Assembly (NCBI GenBank): GCA_032718565.1
Contig: JAVGVS010000011.1
Span: 372,001 to 436,000 of the forward strand
Direction of reading: 5' to 3'
From: Distichodus sexfasciatus
Lineage: Eukaryota > Chordata > Actinopteri > Characiformes > Distichodontidae
DNA: 64,000 nucleotides
This document shows positions 12,522 through 24,071 of this stretch, piece by piece. The position numbers and the translations under genes are program-made. The first letter of the stretch is position 1. Every line of letters begins with the position of its first letter. The notes under the pieces were generated by a model that did not search any database, was not told the origin of the DNA, and saw nothing but the letters and a program-made list of their open reading frames with translations.

Positions 12522-12889
12522 TCTGGAATCCACAATCTGTCTATATTTCTAAGTAACTGTCAGTAAAACAAACTTTACAGCGTTTTATTTGTTAAAAACA
12601 CAATTTTTTGCAGCGCTCTACTATAGCAGCACTTTTTACGTTATAAAATAGGCGACGTAATTTACGACGCTCTAGTAAGGTGTCTTTAAGGTGCATTGTG
12701 GCATTCCATAGATCTGAGCTGAGTGAGCACAGACACAAGATTTTGCTTGTGAAAGTTCCGCTGCACGCTCAGAATTAAGGCATAAATATGACGCCATAGT
12801 ATTCTGTGCGTACATCCATGTGGCGCCGTGGTGACTACTGCAAACCGTGTATATTGCGACAGCATGAAAAAAAGTTTTTTATCTAATAT

Positions 12890-13535
12890 GTGACCCTCCA
12901 CGGCAAAACCAGTCGCTTGTCGCAACGCAGGTTTCCGAGATAAATGACCGTTGATGTTGCGTGGGGTAAAATTTTGGATTTTTTGTTTTTAGTGTTTTGA
13001 AACAGTGGAAGGTCTATACTGTACTGTTGTGAATAAATTTGGCTGAAAAACTTACCCTTTCCATCCTAAAAACGTGACTTTCTTGAGGTGAGGAATTCAA
13101 TTCCAGCAGAATGTTAAAAGTTTCTGTTTTGACCGCTCTACTTCAATATTTACGCTAAATCCACTGGTTGACTAGCGTGAAGATATTTCTCAGGAATCCA
13201 TCTTCGTCTCCCGAGTTCAGTTAACCTAACGCAGGTAGACTATCCGTGTGGCTGTGAATGCAGCGTAGGCTACCGTAAATACAAACGTAGCCGCGACCGC
13301 ACCAAGCGTCTGTGAGTGCTACGTCGATAATCAACTTCAAAGGCAGATTTCTCCGTTTCTCACTTGGCGTGACAGGAGAAACCCGACTCCTTTGAATGTT
13401 GATATCTCAGTCATATGTCGCCCGATTCATTCCATATAGGTATCGTTTTGAAGCTTGATTTATGCCCTTTCATGAAAACATCATAATCATAATGAAAATT
13501 TGAGACAAGCGACTGGTTTTGCCGTGGAGGGTCAC
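12890..13535. mobile_element. MITE with GTGACCCTCC ends, nested
   Basis: Inverted ends GTGACCCTCCACGGCAAAAC on both sides, flanked by ATAT. An inverted-orientation relative, right-truncated, lies at 63103-63734. Confidence 0.8.
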
Positions 13536-13711
13536 ATATGAAATGATAGACGCTTTACTTTCGTCATCCGATATACTTCGTCAAGTCGCACAGCCCTACC
13601 AACAGGGATCTGATCTCTGTGCATAGAAATATTAAGAAACTCATGATCATTTTTGGGAAGGCACTAAGGTTTTAAGATGTCACTTTTTGAAAGTAAAGGT
13701 ATAGTTTAAAG

Positions 13712-14498
13712 TCAGCAAACGGTCTCGAGGTCCCCGTTCTGCGACAGCAGCGTTTTGGCGTAACAAACGGCATCGCCCACAGTGTGGAAAACGATTTCAG
13801 GACTGCCCTGCTTGGGGTCGTAATAACCGCCTCTCCTCAGGGAGTCCATCACGGACGTACTGCACTGGGCTAAAAGTAATCGCACCCCCAACTCCCTGTA
13901 ATCCTTATACACCTCCTTCAGAGCCCCGACTCCGGCCGTGTCCAGGAAATTCACCGCGCTGCAGTCTAGGACCAGCGTGTGGAAGGACGGACTCGGCGGG
14001 ATGAAACTGTTAGCGGACGCTTCTAAAATCCCTCGGCTCCCCGAAGAATCCGGCCCGGTTTCCTCGCCGTTTTTTCTTCGCTTCTCCAGCTTTTTGCGTC
14101 TGGCTTTCTCCTCCAGCGGATCCAGGCCGGCGTTGCGGTAAAGCGATTTTTTAAACAGGCTCTGGTTGGCGTAGTAGATGGGCGCCTCGTATCGGAACAC
14201 GGCCACTCCTGGATGTGTGCGGAGACCCCGGTACGACGTCGCGTCTTTAAAAACGTCGGCGTCGCCTGCCTGGCCCAGTGGGAAGGCCCGGGCGGTTTGG
14301 GTCCGTCCCAGCACGAAGAAGGCGGACAGCAGCAACCCAACCAGCAGGCCCAGCTCGGTGTTGACCAGAGCGGAAGCGGCAGCGGTCAGCACCCAGACGA
14401 TGGCGTCCACGCGGTTCACGCGCCACATCCGGGGAAGCTCTCTGAATTTCATCAGCGCTCCACGCAGATTCACCACGATGATCACTGCCAGGACGCAC
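13712..14498 (-). CDS. slc26a2: slc26a2 coding exon 3 (last membrane segments, STAS domain, stop)
   Basis: The acceptor is CTTTCAG before 14498. The first base completes the lysine codon split with exon 2, and the exon then reads CVLAVIIVVNLRGAL. The STAS domain contains a lysine/arginine/glutamate-rich insert (about residues 570-592) where human SLC26A2 also has a basic loop. The protein ends ...NGDLETVC. The 3' UTR runs leftwards and reaches a hAT element after only about 105 bases. Confidence 0.95.
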
Positions 14499-17400
14499 CT
14501 GAAAGCGAAGGGAGCGTTAGATGTAGGAATCTGTGATAGCTGAAAACGCTAGGGGTGTAACGATACATCAGTCTTTATCCATACATCGAACGGAAGTGAT
14601 TTAAAACAATTCCATTTACATCAAATCACAAAAAGTAGCTAAAATATCATGACATTTTCACATCTTCCATGTTCTCTTTTAATAAAAAGAGACCTTTTGT
14701 ATAAAGAGCCTCACTTGCTTGGCGAAGGATGGTACAATATGCATGTCTGATTTTGAATCAATGCTACTGGCTCGATGATCAATGAACCAATGTAAATCGA
14801 TTCAAGCAACGATTCAAGATCGAGGTATCGTTACACCCCATTAGTAGGGACGACAAGAATCGCGATGGGCTCATTTCAGTCTTAGAGGTGGGCGATATAT
14901 CGATTTTATCGATTAATTCGAATTTACAGTTCAGGACGATGTATTTTTATGAAAATCGATTTTATTACTTATTTTACACGCGGGCGCCAAGAGCGGAATT
15001 AATGCGACGCATCGTTCTACACGGGTAAATTCGCGCGGCGCACCCAAACCCTGTAGCAGATTCACAAACAACATGGCAACGACAGGGGAAAAGTATGGCA
15101 TCCCATCAGTGCCAAAACAAGAGCGCGCAAAATGGCTTGCTGCAAAAAATTCGCGGGCGTAAATTTCACAGTCTCGCGCGCAAATCTGACACTCGACAAC
15201 ACAAATTTAAGAATCGAGTGCGCGGTTAAATGTGACCCCCCCCACTCCATAATTAGACACTTTTTAGGTGAATAAATATGATTATAATATAAAACCCAGA
15301 ATTCAGAAGAATAAATATGGAAAAAACGGAATTCAGGAAAAAAATCAAACGGAATTTAGGAAAAAACTAAACGGATTTAATAGGGCTCTATGTATATTGC
15401 AAAAGACACGGTGCCCATACATACTGTGGAAAAGCCGGGATTCATGAACATGCCAAAAGTTTTTGAACCGAAGTACGTGCTTTCAAGCCGCAAATATTTT
15501 TCTGAATTTGACTTGCCACAACTGTATAATGAAACACGTCAAGAATCGGTAGAGAGCTGGAGGAGGAGGTGCCGTATTATTCTGCCACAACTGACATGTG
15601 GTTTTGAACCATTGATTTGACATCTGTAGTTTGATTTTGAGTAGGGGAGGAGACAATCGATTAAAATCGAAAATTTATTGTGAAAAAATCGGAGATTTTA
15701 TTTTTAGGCCATATCGCCCAGCTCTAATATATATTCCTTGTGGCACACATGAAATGGCAAAGGTGCCACAATTCGCCTATATTTTTACGCAGCTGACAGT
15801 AAAACATGCCGTTTTATTCATGTTTTGCGGTGCTGTAATATACTCGCAGTATACCCCGCTGAAAACTCTACTGACTTGTGGTCAAACGCCCAATTTAACA
15901 GTGTAAAAAGGCTGTTTCAGCGCTCTAGTTAGGTGCCCGTATGGCGAACTGTGGCCTTTGTTTGGAGTGTGCGTGTGGGCAGAGTTGAGACGCACACCGA
16001 CACAAGATTTTGCTTGCGAAAGTTCCACTGTGGGCTCAGATGTAACTCCACTGTATTCTCTGTGTCTACATCCTCATGGCGCTGTGGTGACCACTGCGAA
16101 CCCTCACCCAAACCATGAAAAAATACTGGGACAGCTGCCACTTGCCACACTGTGTGGTGTACCACTTCAAAGAGGGCGCGTGTGACACTCCATGTGCACT
16201 ACTTAGTGCACAGAGAGCCATTAAGCTACGACCCCAGCTATTTCCTGAGATGCATACTAGAAAAGTATGAAAAGAGCAGCTTACCTACCATACTATTAAG
16301 TGTGGTAGTACGCGGCTCGGGACACGGCCCATGTGTGAGCTCAGATTCGCTAAGTGAAGCAAACACACAGTTTAGTTTAATAATCGTGAGTTGAGCTCGA
16401 AATGACAAATTTGACAACATTTTTTTGCTCGTGAACATTTCACTGCATGCTCAGAATTTTGGCACAAAATTACACCATACATTTTAAGACAGAAGGTCCG
16501 TGCCGTATCAAATCCCACCTCGGACTGTGGACATGCCGGGCACAAGGACCGCCTTTATGATGTATGATAAATGTGTAATAAAATATCGGGCAAATCTAAG
16601 CATCGGTCCGACGCCGAAGACTTTTATCGTCTGATTCCGATATCATTCCGAAATCACTTTTTTATTTCGTCATATCGCACAGCCCTATTGAGGAAGACAA
16701 CTGGAAATGAGTTCCTTAAGCCCGACAACTCCTAAAGCCTTATAGTAAAGACCTGCGCGGGACGGATTTTTCCGTCCCGCTCCCGCAAGATTCTGTCCCG
16801 CTCCTGCCCGCTCCCGCAAGATTCTGTTCCGCTCCCGCCCGCTCCCGCAAAAATATTTATTATTTTCTCCCGCTCCCGCCTGCAGTATTCAAGTTTTGCC
16901 CGTTCCCGCCCGCAAAATCCCGCAGGAAAAGAAAAAATATGTTTCGTTTCATTTGAGTTTAATTAAATGGAATGATGAACATGAACCACGCGAGAATTAG
17001 CTTCCGACCTTGCGCCTGAAAAACATACATACATGAGGACCTTACCGCCCGCACCCGCATTCACCCATCAAATCTTGTCCCGCGCCGCACTCGGTGCGTT
17101 GGGTCCCGCGGTACTCCCGCGGGAGTGAAGGTCTCTGCCTTATAGTGTACAGTTTAACAAAAAGCACTCACTTCTGTAAGGAGTAGAAGAGAGGAGCGAT
17201 CACCAGCAGCACCAGCAGCAGCACCAGGGCGGTGACCAGGCTGGAGAGCTGCGTCTGGCAGCCGGTCGACTCCTTCACCAGCGTCTTGGTCAAGGCAGCA
17301 CTGGTGGTGAAGCAGCGGAAAAAGGAGGGGAAGATGTTGCAGAAGCCGATGGCGTACATCTCCTGGTTGGGGTCCACCGCGTAGCCGTGCTTCTTGGCAA

Positions 17401-20400
17401 ACATTTCCGACAAAGACACTGTGATCGCAAAGCCGACGAGGGCTATGGAAAAGGCGTCGAACGCTATGTTGGGGACGAGTGACCAATCTGGGAGCTGTGG
17501 AGGCATGAAGCCAGTCGGGATGTTGCCCGCCACTTCAGATCCGTACTTCTCTTTAAAATGCCCGAAATGGGACGCCAGAGTGGCGACGATGACCACAAAC
17601 AGCTCGAAGGGAATGGGGGCTTTGAGTTTGGACTTAAACCGGTCGTTGAGTTCTTTGGTCGGCACCAGAACCAGCAGGCACAGGAGGCTGGTGATGAGGT
17701 CACAGATTTTGGTGTTCTGCAAGTTCTGGAACAGGCCGATCCAGGTTTTGATGAGCGAGCCCCAGCCCTGGGCCCGGGGCAGCTTGAGGCCCAGCAGGTA
17801 TTTTAGCTGCGAGGTGAGGATGGTGAGAGAAGCTCCGGTAGCGAAGCCGCTCAGGAGGGAGTCGGAGAGGAAGACGGAGACCAGGCCGACGTTAAGGAGA
17901 CCCATTAACACCTGAAATTACAAGAAAAACAAACTGACATGCTTGGTGAAAGAAGCCCAGCATTCGGTTGAAAAAAAATCTCTGTACACACTAGGGTTGC
18001 AACTAACGACTATTTTGATAGTGGACTAGTCATCGACTATTAAAACGATTAGTCGACTAATCGGATTATAAACTGCATAATTATAAAATGGCTCCATTAG
18101 TATGAGGTTATTTAAATTTTGTGGTAAATAATAAAGACAAGAAAGATAGTTCACTCAAAAGCATATTTTAATAAATAAGTTTCTTCTTTGCCTTATCTAG
18201 CCTTACGATGGCTCCTGGTTTTCTGATGGTACTGAGAAAATGGTAACATACCATTACAACATTTATGAGCGAGTGACAAAGGCGTTGGTTACGTTACCGT
18301 TTTGCGTGCTTATTAAACGTATAAGACCTAACTATTAAATTATAATTATAAGGTCGATAAACTATAACTTGCGTTTAACCGACCCGTCGCCGTTCCTCTT
18401 CCTCCGACATCTTTGGTTTTTCTGTAGGAACTTTCTTAAGCCAATCACAAAACCAGGAGCCATCGGCCAATAGGATTCGCAGGCAGAAACCGCTAAACCC
18501 CGCCCCCAAACTGTCCAAACCCCGCCCCTTTCAAACCGCGCGTGCAGAAATCTCACTCGAGCAAAAAAGCCGCTCGTCGGTAATCTACTTTGCGCGCGAG
18601 GACATTTAACACATTGAGAGGAAAAAGACATTCGAGAGATGAAAAATACAGTTTGCGCGCAATATTATCACAACCGCGCACTCGATTCTTAATTTTCTGC
18701 TCTCGAGTTTCACATTTGCGCTCGCGACTTTGAAATTTACGCCCGCAAAATTTTTGCGGCAAGCCATTTTGCGCGCTCTAGTTTTGGCGTTGATGTGACG
18801 CCATAGGGCCATTCTTCTAGCTGTCACTGAATGCTATTGCGCAAGAGCGAATCTCACCAGAGTGTGGTGTATTGGTGCACTCTATTGGAAAGCGGTAGTA
18901 TTGCACAGGTAGAAAGGAAGGAAAACGTCTCACTCTGTTTAAAAATACGTCTGGCGACAATTATCGACTTATCGACAATCAAATTCGTCGGCGACTATTT
19001 TTATTGTCGACAACGTCGAATAATCGTTGCACCCCTAGTACACACTAGAACACTGTGTCATCACCCGCCGCTTGTTGTTGGCCCACAGCCATTATTTTGA
19101 TTATTGTCGTCATGGTTACCATTGTCACTTGTGCTATGTCAGGAATTTAAGGTACTTAAGGCATGCACACAATAGAGTTAAACACGTCATCGTTTTAAGA
19201 AAACTGAAAAATGGTAAAAAATCGACTGGAGCAAAGCATCACTGATGAAACGATTGACCAGCGGTGTTCACAAATGATCAGCAGTGTCCACGACTTTGTG
19301 CCTTGTGTCCTTGAGAAAGGGGGGCATTTTGAACATTTGCTGTAACTTCAACATGGTCATAAATTGAAATGTTAAAGTTGTCATGTATCATTCATTCATT
19401 CATTTTTTTTCCGAACTGCTTAATCCCAACTGGAGTCTAGCTCAGGAACTACGGGTGCGAGGCGGGGATCAGCCCTGGGCAGGCGCCAACACACCGCAGG
19501 GCACACACACTCACACTCACATCCACACCTTACGTGGGCCAATTACAGATGAAACCTATATCGCATGCCTTTGGAGTGTGGGAGGAAAGCGGAGCACCCG
19601 GAGGAAACCCACGGGGAGAGCGTGCAAACTCCACACAGAAAGTCCCACTGCGCCAGCGTGCCGCCCTGTCATGTATCATTCATATGAAAATATCATTGCT
19701 TGTGATAAACATTTCAAGGTACTGTAGCTACGCATTTAAGGTGTGGTCGCCAATGTAATGACCACTTTAATGCCAATTTATTTCTGAGTTCAACAGCGAA
19801 AGAACTTGAAAGTTGGTCAACATTTGCCAAAGTTATCGTTACAACATTTGCCACCGGTTGAAAACCCCTGCAAGATGGGTTAGGGTGGCACGGACGGCGG
19901 TCCGATGATTAGCACTGTTGCCTCACAGCAAGAAGGTTCTGGGTTTGATCCCCGAGTCGATTGCGGGGTCTTTCTGTGTGGAGTTAGTGTGCTCTTACTG
20001 CGTTTTTTCCCGGGTGCTGCGGTTTCCTTCCACAATTCCAAAAGCATGCAGTTTAGGTTGAATGGTGACTCTAAATTGGCCTCATGGATATGACTTTGAG
20101 TGTGTGTGCCCTGTAGTGTGCTGGTCTACGCCTGTCCTGGGATAGACTCCGGTCCCTGCGACACTGATTGGGATTAAGCAGTTCAGATGATGAATGAATG
20201 AATGAATGAATGAATGAATGAATGAAGGATGGGTTACAGTGCGTGACTGAAAGACTAAGATGTTTCACACATACAACGGTTTTAAGGTTTTTCATCTACG
20301 TGTAGACCAGGCTGGTCGGGTCAGATATCCGGCTCCCTGTCCACATCCTGGCCCAAATATTTTTCCTCCCTCTAACAAAGCAATGCTTAGCGAATATGCC

Positions 20401-22116
20401 ATTGAATAGAGCACTTTCCAAATAACACCACATCAAAAGCCCATTTCCTCCCGCTGCTGGCTCTGAAATAGTCTAGTTACATTTTACAGAGGAATAGATT
20501 TGTAGTTACAAAAAAAAAATCCAAATTTACATTTAAATGTATAAAATGACAGATCCTGATTTCTACTCTTCAGTAATTGATATTCTAAGCATGTTTTACC
20601 TAATATGTGCAACAATGCTGCCGTATATTTGCAGTATGAGTTAAATAAATATTAGGACAGACAGTAATGACGTCGACTAAATCGCTATGTTTCTCCAGCA
20701 GACAGAAAGTCTTCGAACTGTTCCTACATTAGTGATCTCAGTTATTACTGTGCTGTGTTAAATCTAAATATACCAGTAGTTGTGGAATACAAGCTTCTCA
20801 CTAGTCACTAGGTAGGGTTAAGTGGCTTGTCCTTGTCTTTAATTTGCAAATGAAAATGAGTTTGGATAAGAGCATCGGTCAAAACGTAGATTAAAACAAT
20901 TTTTCTACAGCAGCAAACAGTAATCACACATTTTCCCTTCCACAACTGGAAGCCTGACCAGGCCAGACCAAGACAGAAGGCATAGGACATATAAAAATCC
21001 CACCTCGGACTTTGGACATGCCTGGCACAAGCGCAACCTTTCCGACATATAATAAATGTGTCTTCAAATATTGACTGATGACTTACAAAAGCGCAATTAT
21101 CGGCTGATTCCAATATTATCGTGTATCCCTAGGAAATATGCACAAAAATTATTAAAGCTAAAATATATTTTTCTAATGAGAGAGTGCACATCTTTGTGAT
21201 TTTAAATAACTAAAGGAAACACACAGATGTAGTGGCAGACCGGAGAAGGAAGAGTCATGTGACAACAGTATGGGAACAATATGTGAACACACTCTGGGAA
21301 AAGCATTAACTGAAATTTACAAGTAATCAAAATAACCGTCATGGACAAGATTACATTTATTAGAGCTTTAGAATGTGGGTTTTTATTAATTTTAGATTAA
21401 CTGCACAGCCCTATTATAGAGCAACTGAAAAAAAAACACCAACGAATGATATAAGTGATTATATTTTAAATTTTTTATTTAATGACCTACCTTCAACCTA
21501 AACTCAACCTAGGTCATTTTCTTACCTGATATACTCCGGCTGTGAAGGTAACAGTGGCTCCAACGATTATGGCGTAACAGCTGCGATCACATTCAAGCCT
21601 GGTGACGTTCTCCAATCCTCCCACTATGGTCTGGTTATTTTGTTGATCGATCAGATATCCAGCCAGAGCCAGCTCCCTGTCCACAACCTGGCCCACCAGC
21701 AGACAGAGGACCCCAAATATGCCCACCGAAATGTGTCTGGACGTCCCTAGGAAGGTATAGATGATGCAGGAAAAAAAAGAGGTGTAGAGTCCGTAGATAG
21801 GATCCTGTCCTGCCAGCTGGGAGTAAGCGATGGACTGTGGCACTAGCAGGATGCCCACGATGAGGCCCGACATCATGTCCCCCAGGAGCCAGTCTTTAAG
21901 CTGGTATTTCGGCAGCCACCTGAAGATGGGCACTGAGTGGAGAAGCAGCGATTTGGCTTGATCTCGGCTGCAGGTACATCGCTTTCTCAGTTTTCGGCTC
22001 AGCAGTGCTTTCAGCGATTCCTTTTCTTTCTCATTTTCCTCTAGGACTAAAGGTGTGTAAAGGTCACAGTCGGGTACAGCTTGGACTACGGTCCCGTTGG
22101 CATCGCCTCCCGACAT
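13712..22116 (-). CDS. slc26a2: Sulfate/anion exchanger SLC26A2, complete coding region in three exons
   Basis: The coding exons in transcript order are 21526-22116, 17172-17911 and 13712-14498. They join in frame (591+740+787 nt) to give 705 aa, close to the 739 aa I recall for human SLC26A2. SLC26A2 is a plasma-membrane sulfate/chloride (also oxalate, hydroxide) exchanger; it supplies sulfate for proteoglycan sulfation in cartilage and is mutated in diastrophic dysplasia. The N-terminal cytosolic tail is followed by the SulP membrane domain, with GLIVGILLVPQSIAY at about 84-98 and PIYGLYTSFF at about 106-115. N-glycosylation sequons NQT (about 161) and NVT (about 170) lie in an extracellular loop. 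The C-terminal STAS domain spans about 520-698, with DCSAVNFLDTAGV at about 622-634. All junctions obey GT-AG. The start chosen begins MSGGDANG; an upstream in-frame ATG at 22225-22227 adds 37 residues unlike the family. Identity to SLC26A2 rather than SLC26A1 rests on residue-level similarity and on the neighbour pde6a. Confidence 0.96.
14550..14840. mobile_element. hAT-like MITE in slc26a2 intron 2
   Basis: Ends TAGGGGTGTAACGATAC and GGTATCGTTACACCCC are inverted repeats. No clear target duplication remains. Confidence 0.6.
14886..15727 (+). mobile_element. hAT element fragment with transposase remnant
   Basis: The ends TAGAGGTGGGCGATAT and ATATCGCCCAGCTCTA are imperfect inverted repeats. 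It contains the GCGCGCAAAATGGCTTG module (15118-15235) and a transposase piece. Flanking 8-mers do not match, so one end may have recombined. Confidence 0.6.
15390..15590 (+). pseudogene. hAT (ZBED-type) transposase fragment
   Basis: An open stretch including HTVEKPGFMNMPKVFEPKYV then LSSRKYFSE and LPQLYNETRQ. This matches the conserved hAT/ZBED transposase block (E-x-GF near the start, P-x-Y, P/SSRKYFS, LY). Only about 65 codons remain, so it is a dead remnant. Confidence 0.75.
15730..16687. mobile_element. Right part of the GGCTGTGCGATAT hAT family
   Basis: Interior from GCAAAGGTGCCACAATTCG onward matches the left arm of 12038-13598. The right end TTCGTCATATCGCACAGCCCTA is the family terminus. 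The left terminus is missing, perhaps replaced by the adjoining hAT. Confidence 0.65.
16746..17137. mobile_element. CCCGC-rich hAT-type element next to a splice donor
   Basis: Perfect 8-bp duplication CCTTATAG (16738-16745, 17138-17145). The interior is made of CCGCTCCCGC repeats and a palindromic CCCGCGGGAG near the right end. It ends 34 bp from the slc26a2 exon 2 splice site. Confidence 0.78.
17172..17911 (-). CDS. slc26a2: slc26a2 coding exon 2 (residues 198-443 plus two bases)
   Basis: This is the main SulP membrane domain. It opens with VLMGLLNVGLVSVFLSDSLL and ends with PLFYSLQ plus AA of a split lysine codon. The acceptor is TTTCAG before 17911 and the donor is GTGAGT after 17172. The stretch FAITVSLSEMFAKKHGY and the TSAALTKTLVKESTGCQTQL region match the family closely. 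Confidence 0.95.
17992..19037. mobile_element. Non-autonomous hAT element in slc26a2 intron 1
   Basis: Perfect 8-bp duplication GTACACAC (17984-17991, 19038-19045). The ends are TAGGGTTGCAACTAACGACT and CGTTGCACCCCTA. It carries the CpG-rich promoter/mini-exon module in minus orientation but no transposase body. Confidence 0.85.
19387..19672 (-). repeat. tRNA-derived SINE, family B
   Basis: Starts with TTCATTCATTCATT, then GCTTAATCCCAACTGG, GGCAGGCGCC, and GTGGGAGGAAAGCGGAGCAC. The tRNA head at the right end is truncated. Confidence 0.72.
19879..20226 (+). repeat. tRNA-derived SINE, family B, near complete
   Basis: Head with GTCCGATGATTAGCACTG and B box GGGTTTGATCCC, then the family body and a (TGAA)n tail at 20187-20226. 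Confidence 0.78.
20321..20360 (-). pseudogene. Shrunken fragment of slc26a2 exon 1 inside intron 1
   Basis: Matches 21651-21720 of coding exon 1 with two internal deletions. Shared blocks in the same order are TCAGATATCC, GCTCCCTGTCCACA, CCTGGCCC and AAATAT. Confidence 0.6.
21526..22116 (-). CDS. slc26a2: slc26a2 coding exon 1 (residues 1-197)
   Basis: This exon encodes the cytosolic N-terminus, the first SulP membrane segments and the glycosylated loop. It ends in the codon for Q of GVYQ, followed by the donor GTAAG (intron bases 21525-21524). A likely 3' splice acceptor for the 5' UTR part lies just upstream of the ATG: a CTTTTAG at about 22127, or CTCAAAAG at about 22139. Which of the two is used cannot be decided by eye. 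Confidence 0.94.
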
Positions 22117-22614
22117 GATGCCGTCTCCTAAAAGTCCCCCTTTTGAGAGAAAGGTAAATTCGGAGCATGTATTAATAGGGCTAATAAAAGCCGTGCTACG
22201 TGGAGCATGACAATAAAAGCAAAACATCAGTTTGACAAATTAAGACACAGACACAAAGAGTCTCATAGTGTGCGAGATGCAAGTCCATGATAGAGCTTTA
22301 AATTGCAGAGAATAATCAATTGCCAAGGACTCTTCAGGTCAGGCCCAAGACGGTCAATATTTGCTACTCGGCACCGCAATCAACAGCTGATCCATCAACT
22401 TTTATCTCAGCCTGCCTCAAAGGACTTTCAAATGATAAAATACAACCAGTTAGGTTTGACTCATGCTCTTGATTGTTTTTCAATAGTACCTTTATTGTTT
22501 TTGGTGAAGTGCCATGATAGATAAAGACGATTAACAAAGAATTTAAATTTTATAGAATAAAATCTTTATAGGCTCTGGGGAAAACTGTATGTGTGTGTAT
22601 ATATATATATATAT

Positions 22615-23170
<556 letters not shown>

Positions 23171-23283
23171 CATGTCTACAGGACTATGTTCTGTACATGT
23201 GGAAAGTTAATCTGAGTCCTTCCTCTGCTCACCGAAAACAGGGCAGGGCTCAAGTCAGTCCCCTCCGGAAGCAACAAATGGCC

Positions 23284-23286
<3 letters not shown>

Positions 23287-23346
<60 letters not shown>
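23287..23346. repeat. (TG)n microsatellite
   Basis: About 30 uninterrupted TG units in slc26a2 intron 1. Confidence 0.95.
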
Positions 23347-23348
<2 letters not shown>

Positions 23349-24071
23349 ATCCATCTCAGACACAGCGCTCACTTACAGTACATCCTTACAGTAATTTCTG
23401 GCAACCATTTCTCTACCAATGTTTATACAAGCACCAAGTGTCTCAGGTATAATTCGTTCATTCATTGTAAAGTAGACTTTATTAAAACAACATAAAGGTT
23501 ATGAAAAAAAAAATTATAAAAGCTAATTTAACGTAAATTAAAACATGGAACTATAACAAATTCTGCCTTGTGATTAAACTCTCTGCTAACTCTGATGTAA
23601 TACGCTGCAGGACTGAGTGTTCGCAAAATTCACCATTACATGCCTAATGAGCAATAATATGCATTGAGCAAGCTATCTTAGTAATTATGCACTCAAAATA
23701 ATAAAAACAATTCGCACGTTTTTACTCCAGAAAACAAAAATTACACAACAATTTACTATTGCAAGCTTGCATACTACGACGTCCTCCTTCTCCATTCCAT
23801 CTTAGCTCATTTAACAATGGAAATTTACTTTCAGATATAACTTATATCATTTCATTTCAAATCAACACAAGATACAATAAGCACTAAAACGTAAAAGCTC
23901 GTAGGAATACGTTAAGAAACGCTACAGCGGAATGTTGAGAACCTGATGATTGAACTCTACTGACCAAACTTTGCAACGTGTAACTTTGTGCGTGTTTATC
24001 CAACACAGCGGAAACTAAAAGACTACAAACTAAATTTCTGCTTTGTTACGGCGTCGCGCAAATTAACTCAC

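Larger units (their letters stand above)
12038..13598. mobile_element. Non-autonomous hAT element carrying an slc26a2 fragment
   Basis: Perfect 8-bp flanking duplication CCAACAGG (12030-12037 and 13599-13606). Terminal repeats are TACGGCTGTGCGA and its near-complement TCGCACAGCCCTA. The left arm is interrupted by a diverged copy of the slc26a2 3' end (about 12303-12521), and a second MITE (12890-13535) is nested inside. It has no transposase ORF. The family also occurs at 15730-16687 and as a fragment at about 20960-21130. Confidence 0.85.
14499..17171 (-). other. slc26a2: slc26a2 intron 2, filled with hAT-type elements
   Basis: No coding sequence of slc26a2 is missing here, because the flanking exons join in phase. 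The intron holds, left to right, a 290-bp hAT-like MITE (14550-14840), a hAT fragment with transposase remnant (about 14886-15727), the right part of another hAT family (about 15730-16687) and a short CCCGC-rich hAT element (16746-17137). Confidence 0.85.
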
